A stretch of 64,000 bases of DNA, taken from assembly GCA_016490735.1 (NCBI GenBank), contig JAEMWC010001196.1, positions 125,001 to 189,000 of the forward strand, given 5' to 3'. A program made the translations under genes and the position numbers. How positions within the stretch are numbered: the stretch's first letter is position 1; each line of letters opens with the position of its first letter. Under the pieces are notes generated by a model. The model saw only the letters and a list, made by a program, of their open reading frames with translations. It made no database searches and was not told where the DNA came from. Source of the DNA: Pachyseris speciosa. Lineage: Eukaryota > Cnidaria > Anthozoa > Scleractinia > Pachyseridae. Below, in pieces: positions 12,751-21,600 of this stretch.

Positions 12751-14838
12751 GAGCAGCATTAACAAATACTTTGTTAATTATTAACCAATTAAACAATTTT
12801 ATTGTCATTTTACCATCGATAAATTATGGCCTTGTTTTGTGGGGTTCTTGTTGTAATTCTGTTTCAGATATAATTAATTCACTTGAAAGACTAAATTGTA
12901 GGGCCGCCAGAATTAGATTTAATATTTACCTAGGGACATGGCATCCAGTGAAGTGATGGAGACCATGGATTTAAATTAATGTATTTAAATTAATGTACAA
13001 CACATACAACAATATATTACATGTACAGTACCTGACAGTTTATGTGGAAATATTTTTAGTAAATGAGTCAATTGCTACTCGCTGCGAAGGCACGAGGTAG
13101 CCGCCATCCGTAGATACAAAAGCAGATTTATGAAAGACTCATTAGCCTATCGAGGGTCCATATTATGGAACTTGGTGAACTACAATGATAAAACATCTGA
13201 TGTAAGCTTCAAGGAATTAAAGAAATGGCTTACTACCAGGGACTATTTCAAAGACTTTATTTTTGACGGCACAGCAGTCTCAATGTCTAGACACAGAGAC
13301 AGCGACTATGTGTACTTTTAAATTGATTACTGCTAGATTTTAGATTAATACATGTATTTCTGCCTTTAGTCTTTTATTAAGTATTTTATAGGCATATATT
13401 TCATATTTTAAATTAATTACTGCTAATATTTTTGTTAGTTTTTATCAAAAATTTTACATGTATATATTTCATTGTGACGTAGTTAGCATACATGACCCCG
13501 CAAGCTTGTATGCTTTAAATCTTATCATGTTGAAATAAAGATTTTATGTTATGTTACGTGTATGTTCAAGAGCAGGATTTGTTTTCAAATTAATATAGCA
13601 CTTGATGATCAGTCCATAAATCTATGAAAAAAGGTACTGTTGGTCTAGTAGGCCTGCAACTTGCACTGTGTACCTAACAAACCAGGGTTGGGGGTGGGTG
13701 GGGGGGGGGGCTTGAAGGGTAGAGGGGAGAAGGGAGAGGGGAGAGGGGTGTGGGTGGGGGGCAGAGAGGGAGGGGGTTGATAATTGAAGGGCTGAGGGCA
13801 TAACCGACCCAAATGACTTTTAGAGCTTTTTTCTTTTTTTGGTCCAAAACAGCTGAATGTTTGCATGTGGCCTTTGATTCAATAGAACAAAATTGCCCCA
13901 TAATTTTTTTGACCGTTTTCCATTGTTTTTTCAAGAAAAAGCGTATACAAAAAAAGGCCCTAAAAGTCATTTGGGTCAGTTATGCCCTCAGCCCTTCAAT
14001 TGTTTCTGTGTTCCTACCTGCAGGATACACTGTCTTGCGTGACCTTTCCCCCTTAACAAAATTGGAAAGCTGATAAAAGAAATAAGCAGAACATGCTATT
14101 ACATTGTTCAAATACAACACTCCGCTGACACTATTCCAAGTCTATGTAGCTTATGCACATGCCATTGGCTTCCCCGTAGGGTTGACCCCCGGGCTAACCA
14201 GGGGGATTGTAAATTCAGTCAAGCAAACTTGAGGAATTTGCCAGGGGGGTCGGGGAATCTCTCAAGACAAAGTCCCCTGGTTGAGGTGTCTCTCAGCTGA
14301 AATTCCCCGTGACATCCTTTTCAAACTTGTGAATTCCCCCACTCCTAATCTTTGATCGTAAAACAATGTCAAGATTTTCCACTACCCTTGGGCAAAGAAT
14401 TCCATCCATCTCCTTGTATTCCCCCACATATCTCCCAGGTAGGCCCGGGGGTCGACCCCACGGGGAAGCCGATAACATGTGCATTACCTTCACGTAGTAT
14501 TCCTTGGTAAATTCTACCGCTAAGGCTTTTCTCCATGAAGCTCCAAAGAACTGAGGACTTTTATTTGAAAGTAGTTTATTTTCTGCTGCCCTCCGATTAG
14601 CCTCCATGCGCTCTCGTTGTTCAGGCGAAAGACTCGACACAGGTCGCTTCGAATTTGGTGCAGGCGAACTCCCATCTTCTGTCTTCGAGGACTTGCTTTG
14701 CGGTGAATCTTCGCTCCCATCGGCAGCATCTTTGCGTCGTTTGGTGCCTGTAGTGTTGAAAAAGCTCGATATTCTCATCTGACTTGACATTTCGCCTTCG
14801 TTCTCGTTTAATTTTAAATTGTCAAAATCGAACAACAA
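2636..14838 (-). CDS. UNG: Uracil-DNA glycosylase (family 1), eight-exon gene
   Basis: This gene encodes the enzyme that removes uracil from DNA at the start of base-excision repair. Eight exons on the minus strand (14838-14488, 14069-14018, 11622-11579, 10792-10695, 4816-4728, 4083-4019, 3622-3509, 2806-2636) have GT-AG borders and compatible phases. Together they give 984 nt, or 327 aa; human UNG2 is 313 aa. The protein has a PIP box QMRISSFF at residues 20-27, a basic stretch TKRRK, an RPA-binding-like helix [19 protein letters not shown], the water-activating loop GQDPYHGP (Asp158), the uracil-pocket LLLN (Asn217) and the HPSPLS loop (His281). Met17 places the PIP box at the extreme N-terminus, as in vertebrate UNG2, so translation may start at 14790 (311 aa). 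All catalytic motifs are intact, so I infer a functional nuclear enzyme. Intron 4 is about 5.9 kb and holds a Gypsy element in the opposite orientation. Confidence 0.96.
3509..3622 (-). CDS. UNG: UNG exon 7
   Basis: This exon of exactly 38 codons encodes [20 protein letters not shown] followed by [18 protein letters not shown]. It corresponds to the family segment ending in LLWGSYAQKKG. Both borders are phase 0. Confidence 0.94.
4019..4083 (-). CDS. UNG: UNG exon 6 (uracil-binding Asn)
   Basis: The exon encodes [20 protein letters not shown] followed by DK. The Asn of LLLN (residue 217) corresponds to the residue that contacts the uracil base. The borders are AACAG acceptor and AAG-GTAAAG donor. 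Confidence 0.93.
4728..4816 (-). CDS. UNG: UNG exon 5
   Basis: This 89-nt exon encodes [16 protein letters not shown], then a [10 protein letters not shown] segment typical of family 1 enzymes. It is preceded by an ACATAG acceptor and followed by GTACGTT. It lies about 5.9 kb from exon 4, across the Gypsy insertion. Confidence 0.93.
5681..5831 (+). repeat. Left LTR of the intronic Gypsy-like element
   Basis: This 151-bp segment matches 10406-10556 with scattered substitutions, mostly transitions. It begins CAGTACCAGACAG and ends at TCATCGACTTAC. The ends do not show a clear TG..CA, so the true borders may differ by a few bases. Confidence 0.7.
5817..6560 (+). pseudogene. Gag C-terminal part and protease remnant
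   Basis: The open frame encodes a capsid-like helical region ([20 protein letters not shown]), a zinc knuckle [19 protein letters not shown] of the form CX2CX9HX4C, and a retropepsin-like motif. The motif reads [11 protein letters not shown], with Asn in place of the catalytic Asp (codon 6387-6389), so the protease should be inactive. Confidence 0.7.
6668..7972 (+). pseudogene. Reverse transcriptase remnant of the Gypsy-like element
   Basis: The frame encodes the RT fingers and palm ([20 protein letters not shown], then [13 protein letters not shown] and [10 protein letters not shown], where IADD replaces the YVDD box). A roughly 130-bp insertion near 7655-7785 sits just after the active-site segment without closing the frame. 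It is frame-shifted from the protease by a 35-bp tandem duplication at 6615-6684. Confidence 0.8.
7973..8480 (+). pseudogene. RNase H remnant
   Basis: Reading the plus strand after the RT stop gives a thumb-like segment ([20 protein letters not shown]), and a different frame then gives a Ty3-type RNase H ([36 protein letters not shown], and [15 protein letters not shown]). The D, E and D catalytic positions are recognisable. Frameshifts break it. Confidence 0.65.
8810..9705 (-). pseudogene. Integrase core of the Gypsy-like element, inverted relative to RT
   Basis: The minus strand encodes integrase pieces: [18 protein letters not shown] near 9530, NAKN near 9450, then [16 protein letters not shown] near 9000 and [20 protein letters not shown] near 8880. 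RT, RNase H and the integrase C-terminal tail are on the plus strand on both sides, so this block of about 0.9 kb has been flipped. A MITE splits it at 9057-9443. Confidence 0.72.
9057..9443. mobile_element. Foldback MITE inserted in the integrase, AATT target duplication
   Basis: Arms of about 155 bp are near-perfect inverted repeats around a spacer at about 9220-9280. The ends are GAAGGGCTCGG and its complement CCGAGGCCTTC. AATT lies on both sides. Removing the element and one AATT restores the integrase reading NAKN-C-NKNP. Confidence 0.72.
9729..10202 (+). pseudogene. Integrase C-terminal region and polyprotein tail
   Basis: The plus strand encodes [20 protein letters not shown] and [11 protein letters not shown], typical of Ty3-type integrase C-terminal domains. 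An acidic, Pro-rich stretch follows, ending [18 protein letters not shown], the usual basic tail of such polyproteins. Confidence 0.68.
10406..10556 (+). repeat. Right LTR of the intronic Gypsy-like element
   Basis: This is the partner of the repeat at 5681-5831. The preceding sequence GATAGAAGAAAAGGAAG (10384-10400) fits a polypurine tract for plus-strand DNA synthesis. Confidence 0.7.
10695..10792 (-). CDS. UNG: UNG exon 4 (catalytic water-activating loop)
   Basis: The exon encodes residues 150-181 with the hallmark GQDPYHGP motif. The catalytic Asp is residue 158. It continues with [10 protein letters not shown] and a proline-rich loop (VAIPP). The donor is AAG-GTAC and leaves a split Ser codon completed in exon 5. 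Confidence 0.95.
11213..11248. repeat. (ATT)n microsatellite
   Basis: About twelve copies of the ATT trinucleotide lie in UNG intron 3. Confidence 0.9.
11579..11622 (-). CDS. UNG: UNG exon 3
   Basis: This 44-nt exon continues the split Glu codon and encodes [14 protein letters not shown]. The vertebrate equivalent is the FTWTQMCDIKD segment just before the catalytic loop. The acceptor is TTCTAG and the donor GAG-GTAAG. Confidence 0.9.
11740..12750 (+). mobile_element. Retroelement 3' tail bounded by (AAT)n, with a nested MITE
   Basis: AAT microsatellites flank this repeat (11740-11815 and 12702-12750). The plus strand encodes a tail reading [20 protein letters not shown] and [12 protein letters not shown]. 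The same tail occurs at 32.3 kb (VVPIVVGALGGVSKGL, TALLGTARILRKVLEN). It looks like the C-terminus of a non-LTR type retroelement, but I cannot name the clade. A MITE at 12037-12589 splits its 3' part. Confidence 0.55.
12037..12589. mobile_element. hAT-like MITE with 8-bp target duplication
   Basis: Inverted ends AGTGCACATGAATC and GATTCATGTGCACT enclose 553 bp. They are flanked by TTAAGGAC on both sides (12029-12036 and 12590-12597). An 8-bp duplication fits the hAT superfamily. A second, slightly truncated copy lies at about 27896-28410. Confidence 0.75.
12755..13550 (+). mobile_element. 5'-truncated LINE, reverse transcriptase C-terminal part
   Basis: The plus strand encodes [15 protein letters not shown], then [15 protein letters not shown], the RT C-terminal segment of CR1/Jockey-type LINEs. 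After a deletion it encodes the tail ([20 protein letters not shown], ending DSDYVYF and stop). An AATAAA near 13536 marks the 3' end. Confidence 0.65.
13786..13997. mobile_element. Second AATT-flanked MITE of the 9057-9443 family, in UNG intron 2
   Basis: Terminal inverted repeats GAAGGGCTGAGGGCATAAC and their complement extend about 40 bp inward. AATT flanks both ends (13782-13785, 13998-14001). It sits 20 bp below the UNG exon 2 donor. A G-rich low-complexity run precedes it. Confidence 0.72.
14018..14069 (-). CDS. UNG: UNG exon 2
   Basis: This 52-nt exon encodes [17 protein letters not shown] plus one base of the next codon. It matches the family segment that leads to the YPPP loop, although here it reads YPA. 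The borders are a TTTATCAG acceptor and a CAG-GTAGG donor. A MITE ends 17 bp beyond the donor. Confidence 0.9.
14154..14483 (-). mobile_element. PIF/Harbinger-like MITE copy 1, abutting the UNG exon 1 donor
   Basis: A 330-bp element with inverted ends TGCACATG..CATGTGCA and a second inner pair (GGCTTCCCCGT, GTCGACCCCCGGGC). TTA flanks both sides (14151-14153, 14484-14486). A TWA trinucleotide duplication fits PIF/Harbinger. It fills most of UNG intron 1. Confidence 0.72.
14488..14838 (-). CDS. UNG: UNG exon 1 (N-terminal regulatory region)
   Basis: This exon encodes residues 1-117, including the PIP box, a basic putative nuclear localisation stretch and the start of the catalytic fold ([13 protein letters not shown]). 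The reading frame stays open for another 64 codons past the donor. That extension lies within a MITE and is not UNG-like. The donor is AAG followed by GTAATG, and the MITE target duplication overlaps it. Confidence 0.93.
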
Positions 14839-14940
14839 ATCTGTGGAAGAGGTACCCTATCGGCAAAACAATCTCCCGGCGCTTATTTTCCCGCCAAAGC
14901 TCCCATTACATCTCAGCCAATCACAATTTCGTTTGATCAA
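14839..14940. promoter_or_regulatory. Bidirectional promoter between UNG and the divergent plus-strand exon
   Basis: Only 102 bp separate the first candidate ATGs of two divergent transcripts. The interval holds an E2F-like site TTTTCCCGCCAAA at 14886-14898 and a CCAAT box at 14917-14921 within CAGCCAATCA. No TATA box is obvious. Mammalian UNG is known to respond to E2F, so S-phase control is a reasonable inference here. Confidence 0.6.
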
Positions 14941-15088
14941 ATGGCCGATGAAGACTGGGCCGAACGAAGTTTAGGTTATCCGCCATTTTGGATTTCGACT
15001 TGGGTTTTTGAATATGTTCCGCATCAAAAGTGCAAGGGGAACTGTGTTTCAGACGTTTGCAAAGATTTCAAGACCATTTTCTTCAAAG
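14941..15088 (+). CDS. Putative first exon of an unrecognised gene divergent from UNG
   Basis: The ATG lies in a good context (CAAATGG). The exon encodes 49 residues beginning MADEDWAERSLGYPPFWIST, rich in aromatic residues and with three cysteines (CKGNC..DVC). The donor AAAG-GTTTGT is phase 1. I do not recognise the protein. It could be the 5' exon of a small uncharacterised gene. I could not join it to IMMT without a phase conflict. Confidence 0.45.
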
Positions 15089-15260
15089 GTTTGTTTTCAG
15101 TAGCATTTCTGCAGAGTAGGAAGTGGGATTTAAACTTCCTAATTTTTAGTTTCGTTGTGGAGGCATGGTCAGAAAAAAAGTCACACGATCATTAGCTTAA
15201 TATTAAGCTAACTTTAGTTAAGCTTAAATTACCTTTCTATCGTATTTATTTTAAGGGAAG

Positions 15261-15335
15261 AATATCTTCAACGGGTAAATCATTTCATTCAGAATTACGG
15301 AGATGTAAATCAACGGCAGCAACTCCTGTACCAAA
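15261..15335 (+). CDS. Putative second exon of the gene divergent from UNG
   Basis: An acceptor AAGGGAAG followed by AATATC restores the frame of the preceding exon. The exon encodes EYLQRVNHFIQNYGDVNQRQ followed by QLLYQ. The donor CAAA-GTAAG is strong, and a MITE inserted directly behind it. A nearer AG at 15254-15255 would shift the frame to a stop. The 3' continuation is not resolved; its end phase (1) does not match the first IMMT exon found here, which needs 2. Confidence 0.4.
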
Positions 15336-15343
15336 GTAAGTTA

Positions 15344-15674
15344 TGCACATGTCATCGGCTTCCCCGTGGGGTCGACCCCCGGGCCTAGCAGGGAGATATG
15401 TGGGGGAATACAAGGAGATGGATGGGATTCTTTGCCCGAGGGTAGGGGGAAATCTTGACATTGTTTTACGATCAAAGGTTAGGGGGTGGGGGAATTCACA
15501 AGTTTAAAAAGGATGTCACGGGGATTTTCAGGTGAGAGACACCTCACCCAGGGGACTTTGTCATTGAGAGATTTCCCGACCCCCCGGGAAATTCCTCAAG
15601 TTTGCTTGACTGATTTTACAATCCCCCTGGTTGGCCCGGGGGTCGACCCCACGGGGAAGCCGATGACATGTGCA
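15344..15674 (+). mobile_element. PIF/Harbinger-like MITE copy 2, five bases after a donor
   Basis: This 331-bp copy is in the opposite orientation to 14154-14483 and closely similar along its length. TTA flanks it (15341-15343, 15675-15677). It follows the GTAAG donor of the putative exon at 15261-15335. Confidence 0.72.
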
Positions 15675-15677
15675 TTA

Positions 15678-16672
15678 CATGATCATAACTTAATTAAGAA
15701 ACAAATAAATTTAAGCTTGAAGCTGTTGAGGTCTTGGTACAGTGTACTTTTGGAGCAGAGACCACGAGTGAGGCCACTAGAGCCAATGTTAGTATACTTT
15801 ATTGATGGGGGTCAGAGCTTATGTTCTGCTGTACAAGGGGTGTGGGATGCAGAGATGACAACCTCTGGAAATATTTGAAATTGGAGATTTTTCTATTGCA
15901 TAACCCACTCCCACCTCCCCGCCCCCCGAGCAAAAAAATGATACAACCACCCCTCTTCAAACCAAATGCACCCTTGTCTTGCAAAATCATCTCAGCTCAC
16001 TGCCCACTGGAAATGATGGTCAGCAATGACGACTAAAACAAAGTCATGTTTTGTTGGTTCCTGTTAAGTGGGTGAAACATGCATGAAAATGTAGCCATAA
16101 AATATATATATAACAACTTTATTGAAGAATGGAATTCTGAGTGATAAACCTAAAAATTCAAGGAGTAAATATTTGATCATACTTGCATTTTAAGTGGCAT
16201 TTTATCTTGCAGAACAGTGCCTATTTACATGTAATAGGGAAGTGCTCTGACAGAATTGGGCACTTAGCACTGTGATTGATTAATACTAGTTGAATCTTTT
16301 TTGTTTAAAACGAGTGATGCTTTGATGTATTGTATGTTTGTAAATTGTTAGGTGAGTATCATTATTTTTGAAGACAGCTGAGTCTGTCTGATGTTTCAAT
16401 CACCTGTTCGTGCTATCAAGTACCAAAGAAAGAATAAATAGGGTTAGAAGACAAAGGAATTTTATTTTGACCTGTGTGCGAATTTCATTTTGACCTACAA
16501 CATCATACATGTACATGAGCTTGTTCTTTATTAAGTTGATAGGTACACCATATGTGTATACAATGTACCAATATAATATTTGGCTAGCCTTGTTAGGAAC
16601 AGTGTGGTTTTCTCTCCTTGTAGCCATTTAATGCCTAACATACTAATGTTTAAAAATTCTTCATTCCTTAAG
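15678..16672. other. Intronic or intergenic stretch before IMMT
   Basis: No exon is clear here. The IMMT presequence exon should lie in this interval or further upstream, but I found no convincing arginine-rich start with a donor in the required phase. The rest is AT-rich. Confidence 0.4.
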
Positions 16673-16952
16673 GGCAAAGAAAGGCTCTTCAGCTTGGAAG
16701 ATCACAGGAGGAGTGACAGCCATCTGTGGTGGAGGCCTGGCAGCAGTGACACTAGCATACCATTACAACACAGAGTTTCGCCGTCTGTTGCATGAGAATA
16801 TTCCAGTCATTGAACCTCTGCTTAGTTCTTTGGATTCTTATTTACATAGTATAGGAAACACACAAAAACCTGCTAAACTTCAAGAAGATAATAAAAGTCT
16901 TCCATCTGGTGGTGGTCCTTTAGATCTTTCCATTCCAAACAGTGCCCAGAAG
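16673..16952 (+). CDS. IMMT: IMMT exon: transmembrane segment
   Basis: The acceptor is CCTTAAG. The exon encodes AKKGSSAWKITGG and a glycine-rich hydrophobic helix (VTAICGGGLAAVTLAYHY). It continues with NTEFRRLLHENIPVIEPLLS, matching the vertebrate region after the presequence where the protein crosses the inner membrane. It ends in phase 0 before GTGAGA. Confidence 0.88.
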
Positions 16953-18627
16953 GTGAGATGATGAAAGCATACAAAAATTTTTTCTTATAAGATATTTGCA
17001 TGGGTGTTCTAATCTTGTTTTCTTTTTTTCAAATGATTATTTAGGTGCAATGTACAATTAGTTGTTCAGTCATTTGTACCAAATGGAAATGACTGTTTGT
17101 TTGTTTTATTGTGATCTCAAGACAATGGCAACAATAACAAATACCTTGCTTGCAAGAGTATACACTATTACTGGTGTAATGGTGGAAAAGAAAAATAGAA
17201 AAATAGAAAAATTAAAAGCAGTCGTTTGGAATGTAATATGTACAAGTTTAACACTTCATTACAATGTAAACTACTTTGCTCCTTTAGTTCTGGGAATTTC
17301 AAGGGCATTGTCACACTATTGTATCATCACTTTAAAAAGCTTAAAACTACCAATGCATCAGTGGAAACCTTAAAATAATGGTCTAGTTTTGCTGCCAAAG
17401 ACTGTAGTACTGCATTGACACTATAAACTCCTGTATTCCATCAAAGATGATGAGGATGGAAATGGCTTGAAATTTGAAAAAACTTGCTAGTTTTTTCATT
17501 TTAAAAATCACCAAAATAAATATTATGGTTACATGTAGCTCTCCCTGCTGGAATTTCATTGGAATTCATCTCAAGTGCTGATTCTGTAGGAGCATTTTTT
17601 GCACGATAACAGGTAAAAGGCAGTAATCTTGGCAGAATTGAACCAAAAACAGCAAAAATCCTGGTGACAGTGCTCCTTTAAGTACTAAATAATTATGGAA
17701 GAACACATTTCTCAAGTTTCCATTGCAGTAACATCTTACTTTGAAATTCTTTTACATTTGGCCTCTTATCCAAGCATTTACAGGTACCTTGTGTGTTTGT
17801 TTAATCGAGGGATGCAAAGAATAAGGTTCAGGCTTATTTGTTTGCTCGTAAGATACATATATGTAAATGCAAATATTATTGACAATATTATTTTAAACCA
17901 AGATGAACGTCCGAATAAATAGGTATCGTTATGTTACATTCCGTAAAAGTGTGTCCAGTGGAGTCTGAATTATGACATAGGATACACCTGTCATTGTTGG
18001 CCAATAAAAATCTAAGAAGTTCTTTTTTGGTTTACTAGTATTCTATCCAGTAACCTGAAAGAATTGTCTCAACTTACACTTATTATCTACAGTATGGTCG
18101 ATTGGTGTATGAATAAGAACTTATTGTCCCAGGGAATTAATTTTGTTTTCCCAGTTTTTTATATCAGACGACTCAGTGATGCAACATTTGTTGAATATTT
18201 GGTAGTAATTTTTACATGTACATCACATTTCAGCAAGGTTTATGGCAGTGTCCTCAACAGAAGGACTTGATGTGGTAGTTGTACATGTATTTGTCCCTGA
18301 AACCAGCTACTAATTATGCTCTTTGCTCATCTGCACAATCTCTTCTGTTCGTTCCAAAAGCCAACTGCTCTTCTCTTGGGGATCAGGCCTTTGCTCATGC
18401 TGCACCTGTTTTATGGAACTCGCTGCCATTAACTATAAGAACAAGTAGTAGTCTTGCCATTTTTAAAAAGCAACTTAAAACATTTTTATTTAGGAAAGCT
18501 TTTAGTCTGTTTCAATAGTTTTAATGTTTAGTGCCTTTCAATATTTTAATTTTAAATTAGTATAGAACTTTAACTTATGTAAAGCGCTTCTGAATATTGT
18601 TTATAGTTTTAGTGCTATACAAATTCC

Positions 18628-18668
<41 letters not shown>

Positions 18669-21600
18669 TACACCTCATGCAGGGGTACTTTAAAGTTAAC
18701 TAATGTCTTAGCCTTCCTTTTCAATTCAGATGGGATAGCTGACAAATGGCTACTGATTTATTCCAAACTCGCAATCTTACTGGTATATTATAGAGCTTGC
18801 ATGATGGCAAAAGGAGAAATCAAAATGAGAAATGAAAAGTAATGTGTAAGTGGAACCTAAATGTCATAATGAATTTTTTCGAATTTCTTAGGATCCTGAG
18901 TTCCCTCTAAGAAAACCTGCTAAACCCATTGTTGGGAATCAAGAGCCAGTTGCATCTGTGTCATCACTTGATCAAACGGCCATTTCAGCTGTGGATCTTG
19001 CTATTGCCAATTCTGTGGAGAAAGAAGCAAGACATGGCACCCAGCAAACAGAGGCCATAACCAGTGCTTCTGATGATGCTGCAGCTATAAAACAGCCAAT
19101 AGGTGGTGGAGGAAAGGTAGAATCTCCAACAGCAGCAGTGACTGTTTTAGATCATGCGGGAGTATCTTCAGTAGACCTTGACATTGCTGGATCTGTTGAA
19201 AAGGAAGTGACTGAAACAACAACAGCAGCAACTGAAAAAGGAAAAGATGTTCAAACTCACGAAACCAAAGGTATACATAATTTTAGGTTTCTGGATTACA
19301 GCAAATCTCTTTTGTTGGCCTGATGTAAATTGGAAGACTTACCATTGTTGGTTGTATAAGTGCATTTGTTTCAGTTTATTCATTTTAACTGAAGTAGACG
19401 TGTACAATAACATTGTGTAGTTCCAGAAAATATCCATACCCCCACCACGGAAGGTCAACGGAAATTCCGAGGGGGAGGGGGGTTCAATGGTAGAAATTTC
19501 TGAGGGGTTTGGGGGTCGACGCAACCTTGTTTTTTCCAGGGGGTAAATCGTTGAGAAAGAATTGCTTCGCGGTACAGCGTGAGTGTACACTCAAACTTGC
19601 GAAACGCAAGGAGGAATACTTACTTACACTTTTTTTAAATAAGTAGATCTCCAGTGATTGTCTTTTTTTCCTTTTTCTCTATTCAAGTTTGCGTTTATTT
19701 TTAAAGAACGATGGCTATTCCGGTTGAAAAGAAACCAAAGAGAAATCAGAGCGAGTTGAGCGAGACAAAATGGCCGACTCTCATCCCCAGATCTCTGTCT
19801 TGGTGTCTCCACAAATGGCCAATGCCCATATCAGGGCATCCAACTGCTGCTTTCTGCAAATTACGTCTAGAGGATAATAAAATAATGTTTCGGCTGGAAT
19901 TTTTGCAATAAAGGTAAAATGAATGCCTGTTATTTTTGGAGGGATGAAACTGCTGTTAGAATTTTATCATTCCATGTTGCAATGTTTTATGGCATTCTTG
20001 TTGGTGTCGCCATGGACCTTTTATGCAGATCATCGAACTTCAGCTTGGCTTCCCAGCTAGTACGGACATTACATGTGCTTTTGACAACGATGGCATGTCT
20101 TCAACGATTATCTATTTAAAGAAAAGACGGTAGCTGACTTCTTTGGCTGCAAGACAAGTATCAGTGTTAAAAAACTGAATTAGACGGAAGGAATAATTAA
20201 TTACTTGGCATTTTCAGCTTTTAGTCTCGTTGAACGTTTCACCAAGTTTATGAATAATTTGTAACACGTAATACTCTAGTGTACATTCTTATAAAAGGAG
20301 CTTTAACATTTTAAAATCAAAACCCATTTGAGATGTTGAGATATAAAAAGTTGTTTTGATCTTTGCTAAATTGTCACGTGCATGAAAATATTTGCATACA
20401 TGACATGAACTTGATAGATATCGGTACTTCTGAACACTAGAAGAAACAACATTTCTTGTAAACTACAACATCCTCCAGTAAATTTCTAACTAACAACATT
20501 CAAACAAAAAACGTTTAGGCTTCCAAACAAAGAAGAATTCTAGTCGCTTTAATTAAGTTTTCATTTGCCCAGGAAAAGCTACGTGTTAAAAGATATCTGA
20601 TTCGGCTTGACTGGCAAAGGTCACACATACATTTTATGCTCTCCGTAGTTCTAGCACTACAATTACAAACAGATTGATATATCCAATCACTTAACCGACT
20701 CAATCATCCTTTTTCAACTAAGAAACGACTTAAAATTTACGAAGTGGTTTTTTTTTAAATTTTGGAAATTCCTGGGGGGAGGGGGGTATTTGATGACCCC
20801 TGGAACGGAAATTCCGAGGGGGAGGAGGGGCGGGGTGCAAAACCTTCAGTGGTGGGGGTATGGATATTTTCTGGAACTACACATTGTAGTTGTGCTTCAT
20901 ATACATGTCCCATTAGACAAAATCTCTGATGGTCATGTGATCTTAATGGCCCTAAACACGTTGCTGTAAATTAGTGTAGCAGTTGGTTGTTGGACATGGA
21001 ACAACCAAAATGACTGTTCTAGACTTATGTCTACCAAAATCATATCTTGAATCTTACTATGTACAGTACATATTCACTCAGGGGAAAGGCTGGATGAAAA
21101 AAAAAATTACATTTGGTTAGGTCAAGGTTATAATGTATGGATTGAGTGCAATAAGGTCTGTGCTCTGTAATACTGAAGAAAGCCCATCCTGACCTAACTC
21201 AGTTAATATAATCAGAAGAAGCATTGGAGCAGTTTCCAAAACTAGTCTTTGCTGTTTCTTTATTGTTTATAAAGTCAAAACTTAGTTATTACAATGTACA
21301 TGTACACTGTATGTGCTATGGTCATAAAGCTAATTACCCAGCCCTGGTCATGCTTGTGTACATGTATATGGCCAGAGGATACATGTATCTCAAGCAAGGT
21401 ACTGTACACCCTGTATGGGTCAGTTGGTACAGTGTTAATACATGTAGAACTCTCAAACTGGTATTAACTTTTAATGTTAATTTTCTACCATTGCTTTGCT
21501 CTGGAGCAGTGGACACAAGTCTGACCGAAAAGGAAGTTGAAGCCATGGTTGATCAGACTGCAATGGAACTCATGGTCCATCAGGCCATGGACAGCTTGAA

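Noticed and set aside
13645..13970. Proline-rich minus-strand frames
   Set aside because: They are translations of a G-rich low-complexity run and the MITE beside it.
14293..14487. Extension of UNG exon 1 into 64 further codons
   Set aside because: This part lies in a MITE and has no UNG similarity. Splicing at 14487 joins perfectly to the next exon.
15486..15878. Plus-strand frame of 130 codons
   Set aside because: Most of it is the body of the MITE at 15344-15674. The UNG-side copy encodes unrelated residues.
14941..16952. The two exons at 14941-15335 as the IMMT N-terminus
   Set aside because: The end phase of the second exon (1) does not match the phase needed by the IMMT exon at 16673 (2), and the sequence does not look like a mitochondrial presequence. 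Not fully excluded if an extra exon lies between.
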